64,000 bases of DNA, taken from the NCBI RefSeq assembly GCF_003073135.1, contig NZ_PGDQ01000014.1:1-64000 (forward strand), written 5' to 3'. Shown piece by piece: positions 25,289 through 33,099 of this stretch. The stretch's first letter is position 1. Each line of letters begins with the position of its first letter. Under the pieces are notes generated by a model. That model was not told the origin of the DNA. It searched no databases and saw only the letters and a program-made list of their open reading frames with translations. Origin of the DNA: Euzebya rosea (lineage in GTDB: Bacteria; Actinomycetota; Nitriliruptoria; Euzebyales; Euzebyaceae). Made by a program: the position numbers and the translations under genes.

Positions 25289-26926
25289 CTAGTGGCCGCG
25301 GAACGCCTCCTCCAGCCACCACGACGCCTGGCTGATGACCTTGGCGTCGATCAGCAGCGGCCGGTCCCTCGGCCCGTCCAGCCACGCGCCGACCGGGCCG
25401 AGGTCGCCGGCGGTGCGGACGGTGATGGCCTCGAAGCCGAAGCCGCGGGCGATCGCGGCGATGTCGGTCGGCGGGAACTCCACGGTGTCCAGGACGTGCC
25501 CGTGCGGCCCGAAGTGGTGGACCTCCGCGCCGTAGGCCTCGTCGTCGTAGACCACCACGACCATCGGCAGGCCCAGGCGGGCCACGGTCTCGAGCTCCGC
25601 CACCCCCATGAGCAGTCCCCCGTCGCCGACCGCGGCGACCGGCAGCCGGTTGGGTTGGGCCAGCGCTGCGCCGATGGCCGTGGCCAGTCCCAGGCCGATC
25701 GACTGGAAGGCCTGGGTGAAGCAGAAGCCGTGCTCGTCGGGGACGGACAGGAACATGCTGGGGTGGCCCATGAAGTTGCCGGAGTCGATGGCGAGGATGC
25801 GCTCGGCCGGCAGCAGGTCGTCCAGGGCGATCGTCAGGGTCCGCGGGTCGATCCGGTCATCGGTGCCCTCGTCGTCGTAGGGCACGTCGCGCCACCGGAC
25901 CTCCGCGGCGATGCGGTCCCTGACCTCCGGACTGCGGTAGCCGTCGGCGGCCGTGGCGTCGACGAGCGCCCGTTCGGCCGTGACTCGCACGTCCCCGATG
26001 ACGCCCTCGGCGCGGTCCTGCCACGCGCCGATGGCGCTGCGCTCGAGGTCGACCTGGAACACGCGGGTGTCCTCGCCGACCAGGCGGCCGTGGCGGGTGG
26101 TCCACATGTTGAGCGCGCAGCCCCACCCGACGATCAGGTCGGCGCCGTGGATCAGCTCGGCTGCCAGCGGCGAGGAGAACCCGCCGGAGACGTCCAGGGA
26201 CCACGGGTTGCCGTTGAACAGGCCCTTGGCCACCGCCGACGTGGCGACCAGCGCGCCGACCCGGTCGGCCAGCGCCTCCAGCGCCTCCCGGCACCCCGGG
26301 CCCCGTGCCCCGCGCCCGGCGACGAAGACCGGCCGGTCTGCGTCGCGCAGCGCCGCGACAAGCCGCGCGACGTCCTCGTCGGTCGGCGCCACCGGCTCGT
26401 CCGCCACGTGGGCGTCGACGTTTCGGCTGGTCGACCCGTGCCCGGCCTCCATGGCCTGGACCGGCAGCGGCAGGTTGAGGATGACGGTGCGGCGGTCGTC
26501 CCGGGCCCGCCGGAACGCCGCCACGCCCTGCTCGACGGCGGTGTCGGCGGAGGTGATCCGGGCGGAGACCGCACCGACGGACTCGGCCAGGGCGGTCTGG
26601 TCCACCCAGAAGTTGGACTGGCGGTTGGTGACCTCGGCGGCGAGGACGAGCAGCGGCGTGCGGCTCTTCGCGGCCTCGGCGATGCCGGTCATGGCGTTGG
26701 TCAGCCCGCAGCCCTGGTGGACGCTCAGCAGCGCCACCCCGCCGCCCATCCTGCTGTAGGCGTCCGCCATGGTCGCCGCACCGCCCTCGTGGCGGGCAGC
26801 GACGAAGCGCCCACCGGCCTCGACGATCGCGTTGGTGATGTGGAAGTTGCCCGAACCGACGACGCCGAAGACCTGCGCGGCCCCCTCCGCGACCAGCGCC
26901 CGTCCCAGCGCCTCGGCGACGTTCAC
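25289..26926 (-). CDS. Thiamine-diphosphate-dependent enzyme (acetolactate synthase/benzoylformate decarboxylase-like)
   Basis: GTG 26926 overlaps the stop of the cyclase gene. The 545-residue protein has the three-domain ThDP layout: an N-terminal Pyr domain with the activating Glu in ARHEGGAATMADAY, a central Rossmann-like part (DRPVFVAGRGARG), and a C-terminal PP domain with GDGGLLMGVAEL. The Mg-binding position that is normally Asn reads DDEAYG. Enzymes of this superfamily decarboxylate 2-keto acids. The coupled gene encodes a cyclase-family hydrolase that could be an isatin hydrolase. Isatinate is 2-aminobenzoylformate, so a decarboxylase acting on it would fit. That assignment is inference; acetolactate synthase or another keto-acid lyase is possible. 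Confidence 0.8.
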   Translation of the reverse strand: MNVAEALGRALVAEGAAQVFGVVGSGNFHITNAIVEAGGRFVAARHEGGAATMADAYSRMGGGVALLSVHQGCGLTNAMTGIAEAAKSRTPLLVLAAEVTNRQSNFWVDQTALAESVGAVSARITSADTAVEQGVAAFRRARDDRRTVILNLPLPVQAMEAGHGSTSRNVDAHVADEPVAPTDEDVARLVAALRDADRPVFVAGRGARGPGCREALEALADRVGALVATSAVAKGLFNGNPWSLDVSGGFSSPLAAELIHGADLIVGWGCALNMWTTRHGRLVGEDTRVFQVDLERSAIGAWQDRAEGVIGDVRVTAERALVDATAADGYRSPEVRDRIAAEVRWRDVPYDDEGTDDRIDPRTLTIALDDLLPAERILAIDSGNFMGHPSMFLSVPDEHGFCFTQAFQSIGLGLATAIGAALAQPNRLPVAAVGDGGLLMGVAELETVARLGLPMVVVVYDDEAYGAEVHHFGPHGHVLDTVEFPPTDIAAIARGFGFEAITVRTAGDLGPVGAWLDGPRDRPLLIDAKVISQASWWLEEAFRGH

Positions 26927-27696
26927 GACCGTTCGACGAGGGCGAGCACGCGGACCGGCGAGCCCGATCCACCGACGATCTTCAGGGGCGGGGCGATGAC
27001 CACCGCACCGGTCGCCGGCAGCCGGTCGAGGTTCTGCAGCTGCGCCAGCCCGTACTTGTCGTTGCCCAGCAGGAAGGAGTGGCAGGGGAAGGCCGGGTCG
27101 AAGGAGTGGGCCGCACCGGCGTCGGTGCCGACGGTCTCCACGCCGATGCCCTGCAGCACCGACTCCTCGGCCACCCAGCGCGCGCACCCCGGGCTCATCC
27201 CGGGTGAGGACGGCCCGACCTCGGTGTTGTTGAGCATCTCCTCCTGGGTGGTGCGGGACGACCAGCCGGTCCGACACAGCAGCCAGCCGCCGTCGGGGAA
27301 CGCACCGTGTTCCTCCTGGAAGGCATCCAGGTGGGACCGCTCGACGAGGAAGTGCGGGTCCTGCTCGACCTCGGCGGTGACGTCGAGGACGACGGCGGGG
27401 GCCACGAACGCCGACGGGGTGACCGAGCCGATGTCGGCGAGGTCCTTGCCCGTGACCCAGTGGTTGGGGGCGTCGAAGTGGGTACCGGTGTGCTCGCCGG
27501 TGCGGAAGTTGTTCCAGTACCAGGCCGGGCCGCGGTCGTCGTAGCGGCTGATCTCCTCCAGCTCGAACCGTGCGGTCTGCCCGAACTCCGGCGGCAGCTC
27601 GAGGATCGGTGTCTCCGACGACAGCGGGGCGGTGAGGTCCACGACCTCGATCGATCCGTTGCCGAGCGCGTCGACCAGGCTCGCGAGTACGGACAT
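26923..27696 (-). CDS. Cyclase-family metallohydrolase (isatin hydrolase/kynurenine formamidase type)
   Basis: ATG 27696 is chosen because AAGGAG lies six bases upstream; an ATG ten codons earlier lacks one. The 257-residue protein carries the family metal motif HTGTHFDAPNH, with three His and one Asp in the H-x3-H-x-D-x3-H spacing that binds Mn or Zn. DLTAPLSSETPILELPPEF is the usual N-terminal strand. Known members cleave the amide ring of isatin (giving isatinate) or deformylate N-formylkynurenine; both routes lead to anthranilate. No kynureninase gene is in the window, and the partner is a ThDP enzyme, which favours the isatin route. First gene of a two-gene operon with its own promoter and palindromic operator. 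Confidence 0.82.
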   Translation of the reverse strand: MSVLASLVDALGNGSIEVVDLTAPLSSETPILELPPEFGQTARFELEEISRYDDRGPAWYWNNFRTGEHTGTHFDAPNHWVTGKDLADIGSVTPSAFVAPAVVLDVTAEVEQDPHFLVERSHLDAFQEEHGAFPDGGWLLCRTGWSSRTTQEEMLNNTEVGPSSPGMSPGCARWVAEESVLQGIGVETVGTDAGAAHSFDPAFPCHSFLLGNDKYGLAQLQNLDRLPATGAVVIAPPLKIVGGSGSPVRVLALVERS

Positions 27697-27715
27697 GGCA
27701 GCTCCTTCGGTTGTG

Positions 27716-27774
27716 CTGTTCGTCACGAACAGGCGGCGAGGCGCACCCTAGTGCCCGCACCGGCCGCCTGTCAG
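27716..27774 (-). promoter_or_regulatory. Promoter and palindromic operator of the cyclase/ThDP operon
   Basis: On the minus strand CTGACA (27769-27774) and TAGGGT (27745-27750) are 18 bases apart. Just downstream lies a perfect inverted repeat, CTGTTCGT/ACGAACAG with one base between (27716-27732), ending 20 bases before the ATG at 27696. A repressor bound there would block transcription. The regulator is not identified; the MarR protein at 31840-32313 is one candidate. Confidence 0.55.
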
Positions 27775-27851
27775 TGCATCTCGTCGACACGCCGGCGGCC
27801 CCTCGACACGGACGTGCCGACGGATCCGCCTGTGGGCGTGCGAACCGTCGC

Positions 27852-28259
27852 TCAGGCGTTCGGGATGACGGCCGTCGCCTCGATCTCGACCCGGGCCCGG
27901 TCCTCAAGCAGGGCGACGACCTGGACCAGCGTCATCGCGGGGTAGTGGTCGCCCAGCACCTCCCGGTAGGCAACGCCCAGCTCGCGGACGCCGGCGAGGT
28001 ACTCGGCCTTGTCCACGACGAACCAGGTCAGCCGGACCAGGTGCTGGGGACCTGCCCCTGCCTCGGCGAGCACGGCGACGATGTTCTGCATGGCCTGGCG
28101 GGCCTGGCCGACGAAGTCGTCGGTCTCGAAGACCTGGTCGCCCGTCCAGCCGATCTGTCCGGCGACGTGGACCTGCCGTCCCTCGGCGACCATGCCGTTG
28201 GCGTAGCCGACCGCACGCCGCCACCCGGCGGGATGCAGGGGCTCGGGGAGGGTGGTCAA
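27852..28259 (-). CDS. RidA/YjgF family enamine/imine deaminase
   Basis: TTG 28259 is chosen: it has GAGGAG seven bases upstream and overlaps the ligase stop as TTGA. The 135-residue protein has the RidA fold pattern: GRQVHVAGQIGWTGD, QARQAMQNIVAVLAEAGA, and ARVEIEATAVI with the conserved substrate-binding Arg. RidA proteins hydrolyse reactive enamines or imines. The monooxygenase/reductase upstream in this operon would make a ring-opened or dearomatised 2-amino-cyclohexene CoA thioester with an enamine nitrogen. A deaminating role in the same pathway is therefore plausible; that is inference. Last gene of the seven-gene operon. Confidence 0.83.
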   Translation of the reverse strand: MTTLPEPLHPAGWRRAVGYANGMVAEGRQVHVAGQIGWTGDQVFETDDFVGQARQAMQNIVAVLAEAGAGPQHLVRLTWFVVDKAEYLAGVRELGVAYREVLGDHYPAMTLVQVVALLEDRARVEIEATAVIPNA

Positions 28260-29878
28260 CGGGTCTCTCCTCGCAGCCGGAAGCGCTGGATCTTGCCGGT
28301 CTGGGTCTTGGGCAGGGCGTCGTGGAACGTCACCGACCGGGGGTACTTGTAGGGGGCGATGGTGGCCTTGACGTGCTCCTGCAGCCGCAGCACGCAGGCG
28401 TCGCCGCCGGCGACTCCCTCGGCCAGGACGACGTGGGCCTGCACGATGTGGCCCCGGTCCTCGTCGGGCACGCCGACCACCGCGCACTCCGCGACGTCGG
28501 GATGGCCCAGCAGGGCCGCCTCGACCTCGGGTCCGGCGATGTTGTAGCCGGCGGAGATGATCATGTCGTCGTTGCGGGCGGCGAAGTGGAACCGGCCCTC
28601 CTCGTCGACGCTGAAGGAGTCGCCGGTCAGGTTCCACCCGTCGCGGACGTAGCCGGCCTGCCGGTCGTCGGCCAGGTACCGGCACCCGGTCGGCCCTCGC
28701 ACCGCGAGCCGACCGACCTCACCCGGTGGCAGCTCCACCATGTCGTCGTCCACGACCTTGGCCTCGTACCCCCGCACCGGTCGTCCGGTGCAGGCGGGGG
28801 TGGCGTCGTCCAGCCGGTTGGAGACGAAGATGTGCAACATCTCGGTGGTGCCGATGCCGTCGAGGAGCGGCTTGCCGGTTCGCTGCACCCACTCCTCGAA
28901 CACGGGTGAGGGGAGGGTCTCGCCAGCCGACACCGCGCACCGCAGCGACGACAGGTCCGCCCCCTCCTCCATCGCCCGCAGCATCACCCGGTAGGCCGTC
29001 GGGGCGGTGAAGGAGATCGTCGCGCCGTACGTCTCGATGATCTCGATCATGTTGGGCGGGGCGGCGTTCTCCAGCAGCGTCGCGGTCGCCCCGAAGCGCA
29101 GCGGGAAGATGGCCAACCCCCCGAGGCCGAAGGTGAACGCCAGCGGCGGCGACCCGACGAAGACGTCCTCGGGTGTCACCTGCAGGACCTCGGCGGCGTA
29201 GCCGTCGGCGATGGCCAGCAGGTCGCGATGGAAGTGCATCGTGGCCTTCGGCGTGCCGGTCGTGCCCGACGTGAAGCCGAGCAACGCCACGTCGTCACGG
29301 CCGGTCCGGACCGACTGGTACCGCACGTCCTTGCCGAGGGCGATGCGGTCCAGCTCGGCATCGTGGTTGGCCGTCCCGTCGAAGCCGATGACCTTGCGCA
29401 GGTAGCGGCTGTCCTTCGCGCAGGCGGTCAGCTCGTCCATCATCCGCGTGTCGCACAGGGCGAAGGCGATCTCGGCCTTGTCCACGATCGCGGTCAGCTC
29501 GGTGGCGCGCAGCAGCGGCATGGTGTTGACGGCGACCGCGCCGGCCTTGGTGACGGCCAGCCAGCAGGCCACCATCGCCGGGTTGTTGGCCGAGCGCAGC
29601 AGCACCCGGTTGCCGGGCTGGACGCCGTAGTCCTCGACCAGGGCGTGGGCCAGCCGGTTCGTCCAGTCCGACAGCTCCTTGTAGGTGCGGCGGCGGCCGT
29701 TGCCGATCAGGGCGGTGTGGTCACCGAAGCCACGCTCGACCATGCGGTCGGTGAGCTCGACGGCCGCGTTGAGGTGCTCGGGGTAGTCCAGGTGGTCCAG
29801 CAGGAAGTCCGGCCACTGGTCGGGCGGTGGCAGGTTGTCCCGTGTGAACGTGTCGACGTGTGCGGTGGCTCCGAGCAT
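28256..29878 (-). CDS. Aryl-CoA ligase, probably 2-aminobenzoate (anthranilate)-CoA ligase
   Basis: ATG 29878 with GGAGGG upstream; 540 residues. It is an ANL-family adenylate-forming enzyme: the P-loop FTSGTTGTPKATMH, the GIGTTEML motif, TGDSFSVDEEGRF and the C-terminal lysine segment LPKTQTGKIQRF. It lacks a targeting or membrane segment. The layout resembles benzoate- and 2-aminobenzoate-CoA ligases, which activate the acid with ATP and CoA. The operon also encodes a 2-aminobenzoyl-CoA monooxygenase/reductase, which makes 2-aminobenzoate the best guess for substrate. Benzoate, salicylate or another aromatic acid cannot be excluded. Confidence 0.85.
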   Translation of the reverse strand: MLGATAHVDTFTRDNLPPPDQWPDFLLDHLDYPEHLNAAVELTDRMVERGFGDHTALIGNGRRRTYKELSDWTNRLAHALVEDYGVQPGNRVLLRSANNPAMVACWLAVTKAGAVAVNTMPLLRATELTAIVDKAEIAFALCDTRMMDELTACAKDSRYLRKVIGFDGTANHDAELDRIALGKDVRYQSVRTGRDDVALLGFTSGTTGTPKATMHFHRDLLAIADGYAAEVLQVTPEDVFVGSPPLAFTFGLGGLAIFPLRFGATATLLENAAPPNMIEIIETYGATISFTAPTAYRVMLRAMEEGADLSSLRCAVSAGETLPSPVFEEWVQRTGKPLLDGIGTTEMLHIFVSNRLDDATPACTGRPVRGYEAKVVDDDMVELPPGEVGRLAVRGPTGCRYLADDRQAGYVRDGWNLTGDSFSVDEEGRFHFAARNDDMIISAGYNIAGPEVEAALLGHPDVAECAVVGVPDEDRGHIVQAHVVLAEGVAGGDACVLRLQEHVKATIAPYKYPRSVTFHDALPKTQTGKIQRFRLRGETR

Positions 29879-29881
29879 CCC

Positions 29882-31024
29882 TCACCCTCCTGCCAGGACC
29901 TGCCTGGCGATGACGACCTTCTGGACATCGCTTGCACCCTCGTAGATCCGCAGCGCGCGGATCTCGCGGTAGAGGTGTTCCACGACCGACCCGACGCGGA
30001 CGCCGTCGCCGCCGTGCAGCTGGACGGCGGCGTCGATGACCTTCTGGGCCTCGTCGGTGGCGAACAGCTTGGCCATGGCGGCCTCCCGGGTGACCCGGGC
30101 GGCGCCGGAGTCCTTGGTCCAGGCAGCGCGGTAGACCAGCAACGCGGCGGCGTCGACGGACAGGGCCATGTCGGCGAGGTGTCCCTGGACCATCTGCAGG
30201 TCGGACAGCGGCGCCCCGAACAGCACCCGGTCCCCGGCCCGGGTCACCGACTCCTCGAGCGCACGTCGGGCGAACCCGAGCGCGGCCGCACCGACGCTGG
30301 AGCGGAACACGTCCAGCACCGACATGGCGATGCGGAAGCCACCGCCGGCGTCGCCGATCAGCGCGTCGGCGGGCACGACGACACCGTCGAACCGCAGGCG
30401 GGCGAGGGGATGGGGCGCCATCGTCTCGAGACGTTCCACGACCTCAAGCCCCTCGACGTCGTCGGGCACGACGAAGGCCGACAGGCCACGGGCTCCCGGT
30501 GCCTCGCCGGTCCGGGCGAAGACGACGTGGAGGTCGGCGATGCCCCCGTTGGAGATCCAGGTCTTCTCCCCGTCCAGCCGCCAGCCGTCGGGGGTCCGTG
30601 TGGCCGTCGTCTCGATGCCGGCGACGTCGGAGCCCGACCGGGGTTCGCTGAGCGCGAACGCCGCGATGGCGCGCCCCGCCCGGGTCTCGTCCAGCCATGC
30701 GCGCTGGGCCCCCGTGCCGAACAGCGTGATGGCCCCCGCGCCCAACCCCTGCATGGCGAACGCGAAGTCGGCGAGCCCGTCGTGGCGGGCCAACGTCTCG
30801 CGGATCAGGCAGAGCGTGCGCACGTCGAGGCGTCCGTCGGCGTCGGCGGCGGTGTGGCTCAGCCAGCCGTCGTCGCCGAGGCGGCGGACCAGGTCACGGC
30901 ACGCGGCGTCGACGTCGGTGTGGTCGACCGGCAGGGTGGCGGCACACCACCCCTCCAGCCGAGCGGCCAGCTCGCGGTGGTGGTCGTCGAAGAACGGCCA
31001 GGACAGGAACGTCGTGTCGGCCAT
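29882..31024 (-). CDS. Acyl-CoA dehydrogenase
   Basis: ATG 31024; 380 residues, the normal length. Family signatures are present: [19 protein letters not shown] (FAD and substrate contacts), [31 protein letters not shown] with the catalytic Glu in the YEG context, and a final helix. It oxidises a CoA thioester to the 2,3-enoyl form, passing electrons to an electron-transfer flavoprotein. In the operon it probably acts on the alicyclic or ring-opened product of the monooxygenase/reductase. Six bases separate it from the upstream hydratase gene. Confidence 0.92.
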   Translation of the reverse strand: MADTTFLSWPFFDDHHRELAARLEGWCAATLPVDHTDVDAACRDLVRRLGDDGWLSHTAADADGRLDVRTLCLIRETLARHDGLADFAFAMQGLGAGAITLFGTGAQRAWLDETRAGRAIAAFALSEPRSGSDVAGIETTATRTPDGWRLDGEKTWISNGGIADLHVVFARTGEAPGARGLSAFVVPDDVEGLEVVERLETMAPHPLARLRFDGVVVPADALIGDAGGGFRIAMSVLDVFRSSVGAAALGFARRALEESVTRAGDRVLFGAPLSDLQMVQGHLADMALSVDAAALLVYRAAWTKDSGAARVTREAAMAKLFATDEAQKVIDAAVQLHGGDGVRVGSVVEHLYREIRALRIYEGASDVQKVVIARQVLAGG

Positions 31025-31030
31025 CGCGGA

Positions 31031-31840
31031 TCAGTTCCCCTCGAAGACGGGGCGCTGCTTGTCGACGAACGCGTGGTAGGCCCGCTCGAAGTCGCGGGTC
31101 TGCATGCAGATGGCCTGCGCCTGCGCCTCGGCCTCGATGGCCTGCTCCAGCCCCATCGACCATTCCTGGTTCAGCTGGGTCTTGGTGATGCCGTGGGCGA
31201 ACGTCGGGCCGGCCGCGAGCCCACTGGCAAGCTCCATGGCTGCGCCGTCGAGCTGGTCGGCGTCCACGAGCCGGTTCCAGAACCCCCATCGTTCGCCCTC
31301 GTCCGCGGTCATCGTGCGGCCGGTGTACAGCAGCTCGGCGGCGCGGCCCTGGCCGATGATCCGGGGGAGGATGGCGCAGGCGCCCATGTCACAGCCGGCC
31401 AGGCCGACCCTGGTGAACAGGAACGCCGTGCGGGCCGCGGGGGTTGCCAGCCGCATGTCGGCGGCCATCGCGAGGATCGCGCCGGCGCCGACGCACGTCC
31501 CGTCGACGGCAGCGATGACCGGCTTGCCGCAGCCGATGATGGCCTTGACGAGGTCGCCGGTCATGCGGGTGAACGCCAGCAGTCCGGCCATGTCCATGCC
31601 CACGAGCGGGCCGATGATGTCGTGCACGTCCCCGCCGGAGCAGAAGTTGGCGCCGTTGGAGGCCAGGACGACGACGTCGATGTCGGTGGCGTAGACGAGG
31701 TCGCGGAAGGTGTCGCGCAGCTCGGCGTAGCTGTCGAAGGTCAGGGGGTTCTTGCGTTCCGGACGGTCGAGCCGGATCACGGCGACGCGCCCGTCGACGT
31801 CCCACAGGAAGTGCTCGGGGGCGAGGTCGGCCATCTGCAT
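31031..31840 (-). CDS. Enoyl-CoA hydratase/isomerase family protein
   Basis: ATG 31840 shares a base with the MarR stop (TGATG), with AAGGAG upstream. The 269-residue protein has the crotonase-fold signatures: [26 protein letters not shown] (oxyanion hole), [17 protein letters not shown]. The residue after GL in [16 protein letters not shown] replaces the second catalytic Glu of classical hydratases by Gly/Cys, so it may be an isomerase or thioesterase-type member or act on an unusual ring. Crotonases in aromatic CoA pathways often carry such changes. It belongs to the beta-oxidation part of the operon. Confidence 0.88.
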   Translation of the reverse strand: MQMADLAPEHFLWDVDGRVAVIRLDRPERKNPLTFDSYAELRDTFRDLVYATDIDVVVLASNGANFCSGGDVHDIIGPLVGMDMAGLLAFTRMTGDLVKAIIGCGKPVIAAVDGTCVGAGAILAMAADMRLATPAARTAFLFTRVGLAGCDMGACAILPRIIGQGRAAELLYTGRTMTADEGERWGFWNRLVDADQLDGAAMELASGLAAGPTFAHGITKTQLNQEWSMGLEQAIEAEAQAQAICMQTRDFERAYHAFVDKQRPVFEGN

Positions 31841-32313
31841 CAGCGGGACTCCTTGTCGTGCAACAGCTTCTCGAGCGCCGCGATCATCACGGCCACCTCG
31901 TCGGTGGAGAGGTCCTCGAAGATCTCGTCGATCCACTCGCGGTGGGTGGGCGCCTGCGCCTCGAACGTGGCCCGCCCGGCGTCGGTCAGGTGGACCCGTG
32001 TGGCGCGGCGGTCCCCCTCGATGGCCGCGCGGGCCACGAGGCCGTCGGCGGCAAGGCGGTCGACGAGGCCGGTGACGTTGCCGTTGGAGACCATCAGCCG
32101 CTTGGACAGCTCGGTCATGCGCATCCCGTCGGGTTCGCGGTGGAGGGCGGCCAGGACGTCGAACCGCGGCAGGGTCGTGTCGTGGGCGTCCCGGAGCCGT
32201 TCGCGGAGGTCGGACTCGACCCGTCGGGTGGCGCGGAGCATGCGGAGCCACAGCCGTACCCGCTGGGTGTCCGACGGGGGTGGCGTGTCGGCGCTGGGCC
32301 AGGTGCCGGTCAT
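31840..32313 (-). CDS. MarR-family transcriptional regulator
   Basis: ATG 32313 overlaps the SDR stop (ATGA). The 157-residue protein has a winged helix-turn-helix of the MarR type: [50 protein letters not shown] with [13 protein letters not shown] as the wing. MarR proteins usually repress genes for degradation of an aromatic compound and release DNA when that compound or its CoA ester binds. Its place inside the operon suggests self-control together with the catabolic genes. Possible sites are the repeats at 35422-35443 and 27716-27732; not tested. Confidence 0.9.
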   Translation of the reverse strand: MTGTWPSADTPPPSDTQRVRLWLRMLRATRRVESDLRERLRDAHDTTLPRFDVLAALHREPDGMRMTELSKRLMVSNGNVTGLVDRLAADGLVARAAIEGDRRATRVHLTDAGRATFEAQAPTHREWIDEIFEDLSTDEVAVMIAALEKLLHDKESR

Positions 32314-33086
32314 GTCTCGCCCCCGTCGACGGCGATCGCCTGTCCGGTGACCATGTCCGAGCCCGGGCCGCACAGCCACAGCGCCGTGGCCGCGACCTCC
32401 TCGGGACGCACGAGCCGTCCGGTCGGGTTGCCCTGCAGCAGCCCGGCGAGGGCATCGTCGGTGGAGCGGCCCGTCGCCTCGGTGATGCGGTCGAGGCTTC
32501 GTTCGACCAGCGGCGTGTCGGTGTAGCCGGGACAGATCGCGTTGACGGTGACGCCGCTGCCGGCCACCTCCTTGGCCAGCGCACGCACCAGGCCGACCGT
32601 CCCGTGCTTGGCGGCGCAGTACGCGGCGACGTAGGGGTAGCCGACCAGCCCGGCAGTGGAGGCGATCGCGAGCAGTCGTCCCCAGCCCGTCGACGGCTGG
32701 CGGAGGGCCTCGCGGAGGGTCAGGAACGTGCCGGTCAGGTTGACCTCGATCAGCCGGTCCCACCGGTCGAGGCTGGTCCGGGTCGCCGGGGCGCTCTCGA
32801 CCGCGCCGGCGTTGGCGACGACGATGTCGAAGGGGCCGCGGTCGGCGAACAGCGTGGTGACGGCGTGTTCGTCGGTCACGTCCAGCGTGGCTGCCGTGAT
32901 CGCGTCGGTTCCCTCGGCCACGTCCGCGAGGGGGTCGGGACGGCGTCCGGCGACGGTGACGACCGCCCCGGCCCCGGCGAAGGTCCGTGCGATGGCGGCA
33001 CCGATGCCGGTCCCGCCGCCGGTCACCAGGACCGTCCGTCCGTCGAGGGTGCCCGTCGTGGTGGCTGCCGGCGAAGGAGCGCCCAT
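32310..33086 (-). CDS. Short-chain dehydrogenase/reductase, probable 3-hydroxyacyl-CoA dehydrogenase
   Basis: ATG 33086; upstream in-frame codons are not starts. The 258-residue protein has the SDR signatures: [15 protein letters not shown] (NAD), [10 protein letters not shown], catalytic Ser in [16 protein letters not shown] (Tyr and Lys), and [11 protein letters not shown]. The Asp-type acidic residue after strand two favours NAD over NADP, but I would not insist. In the pathway it would oxidise a hydroxyacyl-CoA formed by the hydratase. The gene sits 13 bases after the monooxygenase/reductase stop and overlaps the MarR start. Confidence 0.87.
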   Translation of the reverse strand: MGAPSPAATTTGTLDGRTVLVTGGGTGIGAAIARTFAGAGAVVTVAGRRPDPLADVAEGTDAITAATLDVTDEHAVTTLFADRGPFDIVVANAGAVESAPATRTSLDRWDRLIEVNLTGTFLTLREALRQPSTGWGRLLAIASTAGLVGYPYVAAYCAAKHGTVGLVRALAKEVAGSGVTVNAICPGYTDTPLVERSLDRITEATGRSTDDALAGLLQGNPTGRLVRPEEVAATALWLCGPGSDMVTGQAIAVDGGET

Positions 33087-33099
33087 CAGCGTGCACCCA

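Noticed and set aside
26923-27696. Calling the cyclase-family gene kynB outright
   Set aside because: The metal motif is shared by KynB and isatin hydrolases, and no kynureninase or tryptophan dioxygenase gene is in the window.
29228-32350. A plus-strand open frame of more than 1,000 codons across the acyl-CoA dehydrogenase and hydratase genes
   Set aside because: It is antisense to genes with clear catalytic motifs, has no recognisable domain and reflects the scarcity of stop codons in GC-rich DNA.
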